A stretch of 33,160 bases of DNA from an uncultured Pelagibacteraceae bacterium (GCA_902564025.1 CACEZK010000012.1:1-33160); one strand, 5' to 3'; shown: positions 1 through 12,093, numbered from the stretch's first letter. Notes: a model not told the origin generated them from the letters alone. Made by a program: numbers and translations.

Positions 1-2
1 AA

Positions 3-1184
3 AAAATACAAATTGCAAAAATTGTAGCTAAAGACCAAGTCTATAAAGTTCAAGAAAAATGGCAAACCTCCAAATCAGGTAAAAACTCTCTTACAAAAGA
101 CCCTGCATATAATGCAGCAAATCCTAAACACTTTATTCCAATGATGGATGAAGATCGCTACAGTGATCGGTCAGATGCTTTTGATAAAATAATTAGTGCC
201 ACACATAAACATTTCTGGGATCCAAACGACAAAAAGTATATTGATTTTGATATTCCATTTGACATAGAAAATGAAAATATTGTTGACCCTGACGGACCTT
301 TTGGGATTGAACTACAAATTCCAAGTATCAGAGAGAAGTTATCTAGGAATCAATTAATTAAATTAAATAATGAGAGTTTTAGATTTGTATTATCCCAGAT
401 TCTTCATGGTGAGCAAGCTGCTCTCTCCTTAAGTGCAAGTTTATGCCACGTATTAAGAGATCCAGGTGCACAAGAATATGCAGCTAATCAAACAAGAGAA
501 GAAGCTAGACACGTTGCTGGATTTACAAAATATATTCAAGCGAGATGGGGTTCACCTTACAAAGTTGGACCAACTTTAGGTAGAGTAGCCAACGAGATTG
601 TTTCATCTGATTTAGTTTATAAAAAGATTATTGGCATGCAAATGATGATCGAGGGATTGGCTATGGGAGCATTTGCCATGGCATATGAAAATACAAATGA
701 CCCAGTATTGAAAACGTTATTAAAATATACGATGAGTGATGAAGCATTCCATCACAAATTTGGTAAAATATGGGCGGATAGAACAGTGCCAAAATTGACT
801 AAGAAAGAGCATGTCAAGGTTGAAGATTGGGCTGAGAAAATATTTGTTGAACTTCTTTTTAATCTAGTTAATCCATTTGAGAAGAAGCATGTATATTCCT
901 GTGTTGGGTTAGATCACAAGTGGGTTGATCGGGAATTCCATAAATATATAGATCAGGGTGAAGTTATCAAGGACGAGATGAAAAATCAAAATAATATCTT
1001 TAGAGTTCTTGTCAAAACACTTTTAAAAGCCCACATTATTACTGACAGAACAAGAGCAACTTATGCTGAATTTGTCAATATGGACGAATTAAATAATGAA
1101 AGCGATACTGTTGCTGGTCAAGAAATTGCTGATCAAGGTGTAAGTGCCTTAAGCGAAATCAATCAATTAAAGAAAACTGCTTAA
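3..1184 (+). CDS. Ferritin-like diiron-carboxylate protein, 5' end outside window
   Basis: The frame is open from the first bases of the window, so the true start lies upstream; the first ATG inside the window (141) is preceded by 46 in-frame codons without a stop. Counted from that Met, a four-helix diiron ligand set is visible: E91, E121-x2-H124, E171 and E201-x2-H204. This E...ExxH...E...ExxH pattern belongs to the ferritin-like superfamily (ribonucleotide reductase R2, R2-like oxidases, AurF-type N-oxygenases). It is too long for a storage ferritin and lacks obvious R2 features, so an oxygenase/oxidase role is possible but not shown. It ends tail-to-tail with regA, four bases apart. The substrate cannot be named from sequence. 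Confidence is high for the fold and low for function. Confidence 0.75.
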   Translation, partial: KIQIAKIVAKDQVYKVQEKWQTSKSGKNSLTKDPAYNAANPKHFIPMMDEDRYSDRSDAFDKIISATHKHFWDPNDKKYIDFDIPFDIENENIVDPDGPFGIELQIPSIREKLSRNQLIKLNNESFRFVLSQILHGEQAALSLSASLCHVLRDPGAQEYAANQTREEARHVAGFTKYIQARWGSPYKVGPTLGRVANEIVSSDLVYKKIIGMQMMIEGLAMGAFAMAYENTNDPVLKTLLKYTMSDEAFHHKFGKIWADRTVPKLTKKEHVKVEDWAEKIFVELLFNLVNPFEKKHVYSCVGLDHKWVDREFHKYIDQGEVIKDEMKNQNNIFRVLVKTLLKAHIITDRTRATYAEFVNMDELNNESDTVAGQEIADQGVSALSEINQLKKTA

Positions 1185-1188
1185 CGGA

Positions 1189-1743
1189 TTATTTCGGAGA
1201 TTTTTTCTGTAATATTCTCTGCAATGTTCGTCTGTGCATCTTTAGTCTTCTAGCGGTCTCAGAAACATTTCGATTACACAATTCGTATACTCTAAGTATA
1301 TGCTCCCATTTTACCCTATCCGCGGACATAGGATTTTGCGGAGGTTCAGGTGTAGACGAATAAGGAGCCTTTAGTGCAGCCTCAATATCATCAGCGTCCG
1401 CCGGTTTAGCAAGATAATCACATGCTCCTTCTTTCACGGCCGCGACTGCAGTTGGTATATTCCCATATCCTGTGAGCATTACTATTTTACTGTCAGGCCT
1501 CTTATTGGATAAAATTGAAACAACCTCCAAGCCATTACCATCATTTAGGCGCAAATCGATTACAGCATATTTTGGAGCATTTGTATTAACCAATGATATA
1601 GCTTCTTGGACTGATGAAGCACCAAAAGCTTCGTAGCCCTTACGTTTCATTGCAGTAATCAACCTATTCCTAAACACATCGTCATCATCAACAATCATTA
1701 ATGATTTTTCATTATTCACATATACTTCTTTTACATTACTCAT
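1189..1743 (-). CDS. regA: RegA/PrrA/ActR-type response regulator
   Basis: The product, 184 aa, is the DNA-binding partner of the redox sensor kinase encoded immediately upstream. The receiver domain covers about residues 13-125, with acidic residues D19-D22, phosphoacceptor D63, T91 and K113. After a proline-rich linker (about 128-140), the C-terminal Fis-like helix-turn-helix contains the highly conserved SETARRLKMHRRTLQRIL segment typical of RegA/PrrA/ActR. In alphaproteobacteria this regulator controls respiration, redox-balancing and energy genes according to electron-transport state. The gene overlaps the 3' end of regB by 8 bases, so the pair is co-transcribed and probably translationally coupled. 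The length is the usual one for the family. Confidence 0.95.
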   Translation of the reverse strand: MSNVKEVYVNNEKSLMIVDDDDVFRNRLITAMKRKGYEAFGASSVQEAISLVNTNAPKYAVIDLRLNDGNGLEVVSILSNKRPDSKIVMLTGYGNIPTAVAAVKEGACDYLAKPADADDIEAALKAPYSSTPEPPQNPMSADRVKWEHILRVYELCNRNVSETARRLKMHRRTLQRILQKKSPK

Positions 1744-3034
1744 TTGATAAATTGAGGTAATTTTTTGATAAGACTATTTTTACCAATCCTCCACCACTTT
1801 CCTTTTGAGAAAATTTAATCTCACCTTGGGACTTTGCAAGTAAGTTTTTAGAAATGAATAAACCTAAGCCAAGACCCTGTTTTTTAGCATTACTATTATT
1901 TCTGATATACGGTTCCCCAAGAAAAGGAAATATTTCTGGTGCGAATCCGGGACCATCATCCGCTACTTCAATAATAATGTTATCTTCTTCACTAATTAAA
2001 TTGATGTTTATTTGTGAGCTTGCATATTTAAAAGCATTGTCAACTACATTAGTTATTGAATGAACTATTTCAGCTGACCTGGGAATAGTAACATTGACAT
2101 TCTCAAAATAAGGATCATTAGAAATTATAATGTTAATATTATTATTATCATAAGAAGATGTTATTTCATTAATCAAACGAATAAAGTCTAACTGGTTTAT
2201 AAACTCATTATTTTTGTCATCTAAACTATTTGATCTTAATCTTTCTAATATATTACTACATCTTTTAAGCTGAGATTGTATCACATTTAAATCTTCTTTT
2301 ACATGTTCATCATCATTATTATTGACAAGTTCTTTTGTAATCACTGAAATAGTTGATAACGGAGTACCTAGTTCGTGCACTGCTGCAGCCGTTAGTCCCA
2401 TCAATGCAGAAATTTTTTCCTGATTTGAAAGAGAAAGTTGCGTTTCTTTTAGTGCCTTACGAGTTTTTCTTGAGTCATCCGCTACCCTAAAACAATAAAA
2501 TGTGAGAAATATTGCTGCAATTATTAATGCCGACCATATTAAAAATATCTCAAACCTAGAAAATTCATTTTGACTAATATCTAACGCATCGCTCTCTAAC
2601 GGGTAATAAAAAAACGCAAGGAAATTAAGTGAAACAATAGCTATTAACGTGATAACAATTATTCTTTTTAAATCAAGATAGGTTGCTGCAATAACAAGTG
2701 GCGCAAGTATTAATACAGAAAATGGATTCGTTAGACCTCCAGTTAAAAAAAGAAGGCCAACTAATTGAAGTAAATCGAATACAAGAATTAAAAAAGTTTC
2801 GTTATAGTTAAGTATTTTTGTTAAAGGATAAAAAATACTAACAAGAATGTTTAATACAACGCTAAGAAGTATTAAAAATATACAGAAATATATACTAAAA
2901 CTTATTTCGAAATAGAAATATGCAATTATAATAGCAGAGAACTGTCCAAATATTGCTGTCCAATGTATTAAATTTAAAGTTCTTAATTTTAAATTAATTT
3001 CTTCGTCAAAAGATTGTTTAAGCAGATCAGTCAA
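1736..3034 (-). CDS. regB: RegB/PrrB-type redox sensor histidine kinase
   Basis: The product is a 432-aa membrane histidine kinase. Six hydrophobic segments lie between about residues 24 and 182. The motif GGLTNPF (99-105) matches the GGxxNPF quinone-binding motif of RegB. The H-box carries H220 in HELGTPL, and C259 in the sequence QLKRC corresponds to the redox-active cysteine of the family. The ATPase domain has N333, DDGPGF (359-364) and GLGLGLF (387-393). It is expected to sense the ubiquinone pool and phosphorylate RegA. The start is TTG at 3034: an in-frame TAA lies two codons upstream and AGGA (3043-3046) sits 8 bases ahead. No ATG fits the N-terminus. Confidence 0.95.
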   Translation of the reverse strand: MTDLLKQSFDEEINLKLRTLNLIHWTAIFGQFSAIIIAYFYFEISFSIYFCIFLILLSVVLNILVSIFYPLTKILNYNETFLILVFDLLQLVGLLFLTGGLTNPFSVLILAPLVIAATYLDLKRIIVITLIAIVSLNFLAFFYYPLESDALDISQNEFSRFEIFLIWSALIIAAIFLTFYCFRVADDSRKTRKALKETQLSLSNQEKISALMGLTAAAVHELGTPLSTISVITKELVNNNDDEHVKEDLNVIQSQLKRCSNILERLRSNSLDDKNNEFINQLDFIRLINEITSSYDNNNINIIISNDPYFENVNVTIPRSAEIVHSITNVVDNAFKYASSQININLISEEDNIIIEVADDGPGFAPEIFPFLGEPYIRNNSNAKKQGLGLGLFISKNLLAKSQGEIKFSQKESGGGLVKIVLSKNYLNLSNE

Positions 3035-3100
3035 AATTTATTTCCTATAATTAGACATGTTAATCTAATAATATTCTATATACTTTCAATAATTAAAATT

Positions 3101-6216
<3,116 letters not shown>

Positions 6217-6238
6217 TTATATGTTTTGTTTTATTACA

Positions 6239-7354
6239 TTATACAACATTTTTCATGTCAAAGAAAACAGTTTGGTTATTAATATTCTCAAATAGATCTT
6301 TTGAAACACCAGAGAACCATACTTGTGATTTTAAACTCTCTAGTTCACTAAATAGAAATTCTTTATGTTCAGTATCCAGATGTGCCATTGCCTCATCAAT
6401 TAAAATAATAGGGGAACGACTGTTGTTTTGGTCTTTTACCATATTAGCAACTGATAAAAATATTGAAAGTAATATAGATTTTTGTTCCCCGGTTGAGCAA
6501 TTTCTAGCTTCAATAATCCTTTCAATGTTATTGAATATTTTAATTTCTACCTTATTGACTGTTAAGGTGGTTTTGTTTAATGCAGAATCTATTTCCCTGT
6601 TTTTATTTAATGCATTTATGTATTTTTCGGTAAAATCTTCATAATTACTAATATTACCTAATTTGGACAATTCATGATAAATATCGATTTGGCACGCATT
6701 GAAAGGAACTTTAACAGATCTTAGATTATTGTTAAGATGGTCGATAAAAGTTGTTCTATCAATTAGTAATCTAACCGAGAGGTTTGCAATGTTTTTTTCG
6801 ACAATAATTAACCAATCATTATCGTAATTTTTATCTTTCAATAAAGCTAATCTCTCGCTTAGTAATTTTTGCAGTTTTGCATAATTTTTTAAGTGGCTTT
6901 TATTTATATTGAAAATAAGACGATCAAAAAAATTTCTTTTCTCTGAGTTACTTTGAATTAATACTTTTTCCATAATTGGTGTAATCCATAATATATTTAT
7001 GAATTCTAATAATTGAAAATTAGTAATTTTCTCATTATCTACTGAAATATAATTTTTATTTTTTTCTACAGATGAGAAACTTCTATAAAGTTCAACTTCA
7101 CCAGTGTCATACTTTACATTTATTTTAATCTTAAAATCTTTTTGATCCCTATCCTTATTTGGCATCTCCACAAAGCGTGAATTTTTTATACCGCGACCAG
7201 GTGAAAAAAGTGATATAGCCTCTAATATATTTGTTTTTCCTGATCCATTATTTCCATTAAGGACAACGAATGAACTGAGATTTTTTAGATTTGTATTTAA
7301 ATGATTTTTAAAATTAATTAGCGAAATTTTGTCAATCCTAGTATTAGGATACAT
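6239..7354 (-). CDS. recF: DNA replication and repair protein RecF
   Basis: The product is a 371-aa SMC/ABC-type ATPase that acts in the RecFOR pathway, loading RecA at single-strand gaps. The Walker A motif GNNGSGKT lies near residues 34-41, a signature-like STGEQKS segment is near residue 287, and the Walker B region ILIDEAMAHLD follows near residue 317, with the family order intact. It starts with ATG two bases after the dnaN stop and is followed by gyrB, the classical dnaA-dnaN-recF-gyrB order. The length is usual for the family. Confidence 0.96.
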   Translation of the reverse strand: MYPNTRIDKISLINFKNHLNTNLKNLSSFVVLNGNNGSGKTNILEAISLFSPGRGIKNSRFVEMPNKDRDQKDFKIKINVKYDTGEVELYRSFSSVEKNKNYISVDNEKITNFQLLEFINILWITPIMEKVLIQSNSEKRNFFDRLIFNINKSHLKNYAKLQKLLSERLALLKDKNYDNDWLIIVEKNIANLSVRLLIDRTTFIDHLNNNLRSVKVPFNACQIDIYHELSKLGNISNYEDFTEKYINALNKNREIDSALNKTTLTVNKVEIKIFNNIERIIEARNCSTGEQKSILLSIFLSVANMVKDQNNSRSPIILIDEAMAHLDTEHKEFLFSELESLKSQVWFSGVSKDLFENINNQTVFFDMKNVV

Positions 7355-7356
7355 AA

Positions 7357-8484
7357 TTAAATTCGCATAGGCATTAGAACAAAAAATAGATTTTCATCTG
7401 TCTTATCAAGAATAATGGCTGGCGAGACCGAGTCTAATAAACTTATGTCAACTTCCTCTCCATCGACTTCATTACAAATATCTATAATATATTTAGAATT
7501 AAAACCGATATCAACTTTATCACCATCATAGCTAATATCTAATATCTCATTTGCTGAACCTTTTGATTGACTTTCAACACTTAGATTAAGCTTATTATCC
7601 TCTAAAGATAGCTTGATTGCTTTAGATTTAGACTCTTCATTAGCTGCAACGGCTGAAACACGATCAATAGCATTTTTTAATTCATTATTATTCGTCTTAA
7701 AATTTTTGTTATTATTCTGAGGTATAACTTTTGTGTAGTCAGGAAACGTACCATCGATAACCTTAGAGATAATTTTTAGATCATTAAAAGTAAATTTAAT
7801 TTTATTTTCATTTAACGAAATATTTACGTCGCCATTGGCATCATCAAGTACTTTTCTTAACTCAAAAATAGTTTTTTTTGGAATAATGATACCAGTTATC
7901 TCTTCAGCACCTTGTGGGAGTGGAATATCATATTGTGCCAAGCGATGGCCGTCTGTGGCAACAGCCCTTAAAAATTGTATGGAATTCCTATCAGCTTTAT
8001 GCAGAAAAATGCCATTTAAATAGTATCTCGTTTCCTCGTTTGACACTGCAAATTTAGTTTTGTCTATAATTCTAATCAATTCATCAGCGCTTAGGACAAA
8101 GTTTATTGACAAATCATTATCAGAAATAATTGGAAAATCGTCAGTTTTAAGAGTTGATAAGTTGAATTTAGATCTTCCACATTTTAGCATAATTTCATTT
8201 TCACCTTCTTCCATTATCATCAAAACTTCTGAACCTGATGGAAGTCGTTTAACGATTTCAAAAAATGTTACTGCTGAAACTGAAATTTCACCTGCTGTAG
8301 TGACTTCTGCTTTGATTTTATCTGCACAATATATATCTAAATTCGTCGATGATAGAGTTAATTCATTATCTTTTACTTTTAATATAATGTTTGAGAGTAT
8401 TGGCAATGTGTGTCTAACCTCGACAATTCCATGAATATGAGACAGTGCCTTCAGTAGATCTGAACTATTTATTTTAAATTCCAT
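7357..8484 (-). CDS. dnaN: DNA polymerase III sliding clamp (beta subunit)
   Basis: The product is 375 aa, the usual length of the clamp. The three repeated clamp folds each take roughly 120 residues. Recognisable family segments are the N-terminal MEFKI..SDLLKAL, the central TDGHRLA segment and the C-terminal LMPMRI, which belongs to the hydrophobic cleft that binds clamp-interacting peptides. The dimeric ring tethers polymerase III to DNA. The gene lies 24 bases downstream of dnaA and two bases upstream of recF, so it is almost certainly in one transcript with both. Confidence 0.97.
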   Translation of the reverse strand: MEFKINSSDLLKALSHIHGIVEVRHTLPILSNIILKVKDNELTLSSTNLDIYCADKIKAEVTTAGEISVSAVTFFEIVKRLPSGSEVLMIMEEGENEIMLKCGRSKFNLSTLKTDDFPIISDNDLSINFVLSADELIRIIDKTKFAVSNEETRYYLNGIFLHKADRNSIQFLRAVATDGHRLAQYDIPLPQGAEEITGIIIPKKTIFELRKVLDDANGDVNISLNENKIKFTFNDLKIISKVIDGTFPDYTKVIPQNNNKNFKTNNNELKNAIDRVSAVAANEESKSKAIKLSLEDNKLNLSVESQSKGSANEILDISYDGDKVDIGFNSKYIIDICNEVDGEEVDISLLDSVSPAIILDKTDENLFFVLMPMRI

Positions 8485-8508
8485 AAAGTATTAAGCATCA
8501 GTAATTGA

Positions 8509-9918
8509 TTAAATAGAAGTTATCATTTGAGTAATCAAGTTTACATCCTCATCAAATTTAGAATCATGTTCTTTTAATTCATCAATTTTTTTTACTGCGT
8601 GAATAACAGTCGTATGATCTCTTCCTCCAAATTTTCTTCCAATCTCAGGTAGTGACCTAGTTGTTAGTTTTTTTGATAAATACATTGCTACTTGCCTTGG
8701 TCTTGCAAAAGTTCTTATTCTTCTACTAGATATAAGATCGTCAAGCTTGATGTTATAATAACTTGATACTTTCTTTTGAATTTCATCTATTGTAATTCTT
8801 CTATCATTAGACTTAAGCAAATCTTTTAAAACCGACTTGGTTAGTTCAACATCGATTTTCTTACCTAAGATATTTGAAAATGTATAAACTTTGTTGAGAG
8901 CACCTTCAAGTTCTCTTACATTAGAAGTTACTGTTCTAGCTAAAAACGATAATACCTCCTCATCTAGACTTAATGAATTTTTATTTCTCTTAACAAGTTC
9001 TTCATATTTATTTTTAATAATTGAAAATCTCAAATTAAAATCTGCAGGCATAATATCTACTACCAATCCACCTGATAATCTTGACTTCATTCTCTCATTA
9101 AAGCTGCCTAATTCACTTGGGGATCTATCGCCTGAAATTATAACTTTTTTGTTCATATCCAATAGTGAATTAAAAGTATGAAAAAACTCCTCTTGCGTTG
9201 AAACTTTACCAATCATGAACTGGATATCGTCGAGTATTAATACGTCTACGGATCTAAATTTTTGCTTAAAAGACATTGTGTCTTTTTGTCTTAGAGATTT
9301 TATAAATTGAAACATGAATCTTTCAGCCGAAAGATATAAAACACTGTTAGCTGTATTGTCTTCTTTTAATTTCCATCCAATTGCATGAAGTAAGTGAGTT
9401 TTACCCAAACCAACACCGCCATAAATGTAAAGAGGGTTAAAATCATTTACGTCAATTGAACAAAATCTTTTCGCAGAAGCAAAAGCAAGTTCATTCGATG
9501 GACCAACAACAAATTTATCAAACTTAAATCTGTCATCTAACGGCCAATCATCAATGTAATTAGAATTGTTTGTGTTATTATTTATTTTTCTTTGGTCACT
9601 TGGATCTTTGTCAATATTAAGCATATTAGCAGTTAGTGAATTATCAATATTTATTTTTACTCTTTTGATTTGTGAGTTTTCTTGGTTTAGAAAAAAAATA
9701 ATTTTATCTAAGTAATGTGAAGTAATCCAATCTCTAATAAATCTTGTAGGCACAGTGAAGTATAAAACATCTTCCTCTAGGTTTCTTATTGAAATATTCT
9801 TGATCCAACTATTAAATATCTCATTTCCATATTCTGTATTGAGCTTTTTTAAGACTGAATTCCATTGATCTTTTAAATTTACTGATGAAGCTCGATTCTG
9901 ATTAAGATCTTGATACAT
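8509..9918 (-). CDS. dnaA: Chromosomal replication initiator DnaA
   Basis: The AAA+ initiator unwinds the replication origin. Domain I (about 1-85) is followed by a short Asn/Asp-rich linker. Domain III carries Walker A GGVGLGKTH (near residue 166) and Walker B VLILDDIQF. The C-terminal domain IV ends with the DNA-binding signature GGRDHTTVIHA. I chose ATG 9918 (469 aa): GGAGG at 9931-9935 lies 12 bases upstream. A TTG nine bases earlier (9927) would leave only three bases after GGAGG and add three residues. The gene heads the replication cluster and has a long AT-rich spacer in front of it. Confidence 0.97.
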   Translation of the reverse strand: MYQDLNQNRASSVNLKDQWNSVLKKLNTEYGNEIFNSWIKNISIRNLEEDVLYFTVPTRFIRDWITSHYLDKIIFFLNQENSQIKRVKINIDNSLTANMLNIDKDPSDQRKINNNTNNSNYIDDWPLDDRFKFDKFVVGPSNELAFASAKRFCSIDVNDFNPLYIYGGVGLGKTHLLHAIGWKLKEDNTANSVLYLSAERFMFQFIKSLRQKDTMSFKQKFRSVDVLILDDIQFMIGKVSTQEEFFHTFNSLLDMNKKVIISGDRSPSELGSFNERMKSRLSGGLVVDIMPADFNLRFSIIKNKYEELVKRNKNSLSLDEEVLSFLARTVTSNVRELEGALNKVYTFSNILGKKIDVELTKSVLKDLLKSNDRRITIDEIQKKVSSYYNIKLDDLISSRRIRTFARPRQVAMYLSKKLTTRSLPEIGRKFGGRDHTTVIHAVKKIDELKEHDSKFDEDVNLITQMITSI

Positions 9919-10029
9919 TTTTTGCAAGCCCCTCCAATAGCCCTAATAAAATCTTATCTAATTTACAAAAAAAACATATGCCTTTTTTAAATTTTTTTGA
10001 TGAATTTAAAATTTGATCAAAAAAGCCCT

Positions 10030-10054
10030 GACTAAATTTTTTAATAATTTAGTC
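10030..10054 (-). terminator. Inverted repeat with trailing T-run upstream of dnaA (possible rpsT terminator)
   Basis: Arms GACTAAATT (10030-10038) and AATTTAGTC (10046-10054) pair perfectly over 9 bp with a 7-base loop. On the minus strand the hairpin is followed by AGGGC and then a run of six T, which could make it a weak, AT-rich intrinsic terminator for the rpsT transcript, or a structure in the dnaA leader. The low GC of the stem and the five bases between stem and T-run make the terminator reading uncertain. Confidence 0.4.
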
Positions 10055-10209
10055 TTAAAAAATTATTTTCTCTGAATAATTAAAAAAGATATTTTTTAAT
10101 TTAAATTAAATTAGCTTCTCTAAAAATGAATCGCAATAGGAAAAGGAATTAAGATACTTATAAAATTTAGAGTTAAATTACTGCGTTATGTTTGTATGTA
10201 ACTTTCACT

Positions 10210-10222
10210 GCTTATCATAAGC
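10210..10222. repeat. Perfect 6-1-6 palindrome downstream of rpsT
   Basis: GCTTAT-C-ATAAGC is a perfect inverted repeat 20 bases downstream of the rpsT stop. No T-run follows on the minus strand, so it does not look like a terminator. It may be a protein-binding site or a short RNA hairpin, or chance. Confidence 0.35.
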
Positions 10223-10242
10223 TACGGAAAAGTTTAATGAAT

Positions 10243-10506
10243 CTATTTAAGAGACTTTATTTGACTTGATAGACGTGAGATTTTTCTTGAAGCAGTATTT
10301 TTATGAACAATCTTTTTTGAAACAGCTGACATCATCTCTGACTCTGCCTGCTTTAGAGACTCTCTGGCCTTAGCTTTATCACCTTTAACAATATTTAGTT
10401 CTACTTTTTTGATATAGGTACGATATCTATTCCTTACAGATTTATTGATATCTGTTTTTTTAGAAATCTCTCTTACTTTACCTTTTGCAGATTTTGTATT
10501 GGCCAT
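10243..10506 (-). CDS. rpsT: Small ribosomal subunit protein bS20
   Basis: The product is an 87-aa, strongly basic protein beginning MANTKSAKGKVREI, the typical S20 N-terminus, followed by the conserved N.S.RNRYRTYIKK segment and the KGxxHKNTASRKISRL C-terminal part. S20 binds 16S rRNA in the 30S body and supports early assembly. It lies between mutM (16 bases upstream) and dnaA, the usual alphaproteobacterial dnaA-rpsT-mutM arrangement. Length and start (ATG) are standard. Confidence 0.97.
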   Translation of the reverse strand: MANTKSAKGKVREISKKTDINKSVRNRYRTYIKKVELNIVKGDKAKARESLKQAESEMMSAVSKKIVHKNTASRKISRLSSQIKSLK

Positions 10507-10522
10507 AATTAATTATATTTTG

Positions 10523-11350
10523 TTATCTTTGACATTCAGAACAATAAAATGATGAACGTTGCGCTATTACTATTCGTATTATGGGCGACTGACAAGATCT
10601 TTTTACGCATTTTGATCCTTCTCTGCCATAAACATACAATTTATTTTGAAAATATCCCATCTTTCCAGAAACCATCGTATGATCGTTTATGCTTGAACCG
10701 CCTAATTTTATAGATTTTTTTAATACACTTTTAATAGCGCGCACCAATTTTTCAGAATCCCGTTTTGTAATATCTTTACCTAACCTGGATGGATGAATAC
10801 CTGACATAAATAATGCTTCAGACGCATAAATATTTCCAACACCAACAATATATTTTTGATTCATAATTATATTTTTAATCGGTGATTTTTTATTTTTCGT
10901 TACGTTCAAAAGATATCGATCATTAAATTGTCCAATAAGAGGCTCAACTCCGAGGTTCACAAAGAACCTATGTTTTTCTAATGAGGCCGTTTCCGTAACG
11001 AAAATATATCCAAATCTTCTTGGGTCAATAAATTGAATAACTAAGTTCTTGTTAAATAAGATAGAGAAATGTGTGTGTTTAAATTTTTTTTTATTATTTT
11101 TTACAATAATAATCCTTCCTGACATGCCTAAGTGTATTACTAAGGATCTGTTATTTGATAAATTTATAATTATATATTTTGCTCTTCGAAAAACAGTTGT
11201 AACTGTAGAGCTCTCTACTTTTGAAGATAAATTTTTTTGGATAGGATATCTTAATTTACTTATATATTTCTTGAATCGTAAAATTTTATGCTTATTAATT
11301 TTGCTTTTTATACCATTTACAACTGTTTGGACTTCTGGTAGCTCTGGCAT
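10523..11350 (-). CDS. mutM: Formamidopyrimidine-DNA glycosylase
   Basis: The product is a 275-aa bifunctional glycosylase/AP lyase that removes 8-oxoguanine and formamidopyrimidines. After removal of Met the N-terminus is PELPEVQTV, with the catalytic Pro and adjacent Glu. The helix-two-turn-helix region contains VGVGNIYASEAL. The C-terminal zinc finger is complete, with cysteines in C-x4-C...C-x2-C spacing ending at the last residues. The gene is divergent from ubiE across 53 bases and upstream of rpsT. Confidence 0.97.
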   Translation of the reverse strand: MPELPEVQTVVNGIKSKINKHKILRFKKYISKLRYPIQKNLSSKVESSTVTTVFRRAKYIIINLSNNRSLVIHLGMSGRIIIVKNNKKKFKHTHFSILFNKNLVIQFIDPRRFGYIFVTETASLEKHRFFVNLGVEPLIGQFNDRYLLNVTKNKKSPIKNIIMNQKYIVGVGNIYASEALFMSGIHPSRLGKDITKRDSEKLVRAIKSVLKKSIKLGGSSINDHTMVSGKMGYFQNKLYVYGREGSKCVKRSCQSPIIRIVIAQRSSFYCSECQR

Positions 11351-11403
11351 ATATTACATTTATACTTTTTTAGTTTATAAGATATTAAATAAATAAGCGT
11401 ATT

Positions 11404-12093
11404 ATGGAAACAAAAGAAGTTTTTGATAAAGTTGCAAGCAAATACGATATCATGAATGATATTATGTCACTTGGTGCACATAGATATTGGAAAGAATTAC
11501 TAATCGATTGGCTTTCTCCGGAAAAGGAGATGCATATAATTGATGTAGCCGGAGGAACTGGTGATGTTGCAAGACGATTTTTAAAAAGGGTTAAAGGCAA
11601 AGGAAAGGCTACTGTGTGTGATCCTAATAAATTTATGGTTGAAGAAGGAAAAAAAAATCACACCTTTAAAGATAAAATTGAATGGATTGTTGCACCAGCA
11701 GAAGATCTCCCTTTTAAAGAAAATACATTTGATGCATACCTCGTATCATTTGGTGTTAGGAATTTTTCTAATATTGAAAAATCACTGAGTGAAGCATACA
11801 GAGTCTTAAAACCTGGGGGAAAATTTTATTGCTTGGAATTTTCTAAAGCTGAGAATGAAACAATTTCAAGTGTGTATAATTTTTATTCTTCAATTATACC
11901 AGTAATGGGTAAAATTATTGTTGGAGATGAAAAGCCTTATGAGTACTTAACAAAAACAATTAGTAATTTCCCATCACAAGAAAATTTTAAAAAAATAATT
12001 GAGAGTACAAAATTTAAAGATGTAAACTATCGTAATATTTTTAATGGAATAGTAGCCATACACAATGCCACAAAAACTATAAATGCTCAGTAA
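11404..12093 (+). CDS. ubiE: Ubiquinone biosynthesis C-methyltransferase
   Basis: The product is a 229-aa class I SAM-dependent methyltransferase. The SAM motif IIDVAGGTGDVA lies at about residues 45-56, and family blocks VFDKVASKYDIMND, SFGVRNF and EAYRVLKPGG are present. UbiE adds the C-methyl group of the quinone ring in ubiquinone (and menaquinone, where made) synthesis. The N-terminus is shorter than in E. coli UbiE and begins right at the conserved VFDKVASKYD block. The gene overlaps ubiB by 11 bases, so the two are co-expressed. Confidence 0.95.
   Translation: METKEVFDKVASKYDIMNDIMSLGAHRYWKELLIDWLSPEKEMHIIDVAGGTGDVARRFLKRVKGKGKATVCDPNKFMVEEGKKNHTFKDKIEWIVAPAEDLPFKENTFDAYLVSFGVRNFSNIEKSLSEAYRVLKPGGKFYCLEFSKAENETISSVYNFYSSIIPVMGKIIVGDEKPYEYLTKTISNFPSQENFKKIIESTKFKDVNYRNIFNGIVAIHNATKTINAQ

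Larger units (their letters stand above)
9919..10242. other. Long AT-rich spacer upstream of dnaA (dnaA leader, possible origin-proximal DNA)
   Basis: This 324-base spacer between rpsT and dnaA is the longest gene-free stretch in the window. It must contain the dnaA promoter and ribosome binding site (GGAGG at 9931-9935) and probably the end of the rpsT transcript. It holds long A/T runs, an inverted repeat at 10030-10054 and a palindrome at 10210-10222. I see no convincing DnaA box (TTATCCACA or close variants), no tRNA and no credible small gene. It could be part of the origin, since A/T-rich DNA next to dnaA often is, but nothing decisive is visible. Confidence 0.5.

Noticed and set aside
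3014..3100. Longer N-terminus for the metallopeptidase gene
   Set aside because: It would run through the divergent regB start and adds a hydrophobic stretch not needed by the family; the ATG at 3101 fits the domain.
10210..10222. Palindrome as the rpsT terminator
   Set aside because: No T-run follows on the minus strand; the hairpin at 10030-10054 is a somewhat better candidate.
9919..10242. Possible tRNA or small RNA gene in the dnaA upstream spacer
   Set aside because: No T-loop (GGTTCGA-type) sequence, cloverleaf or strong promoter-terminator pair was found there.
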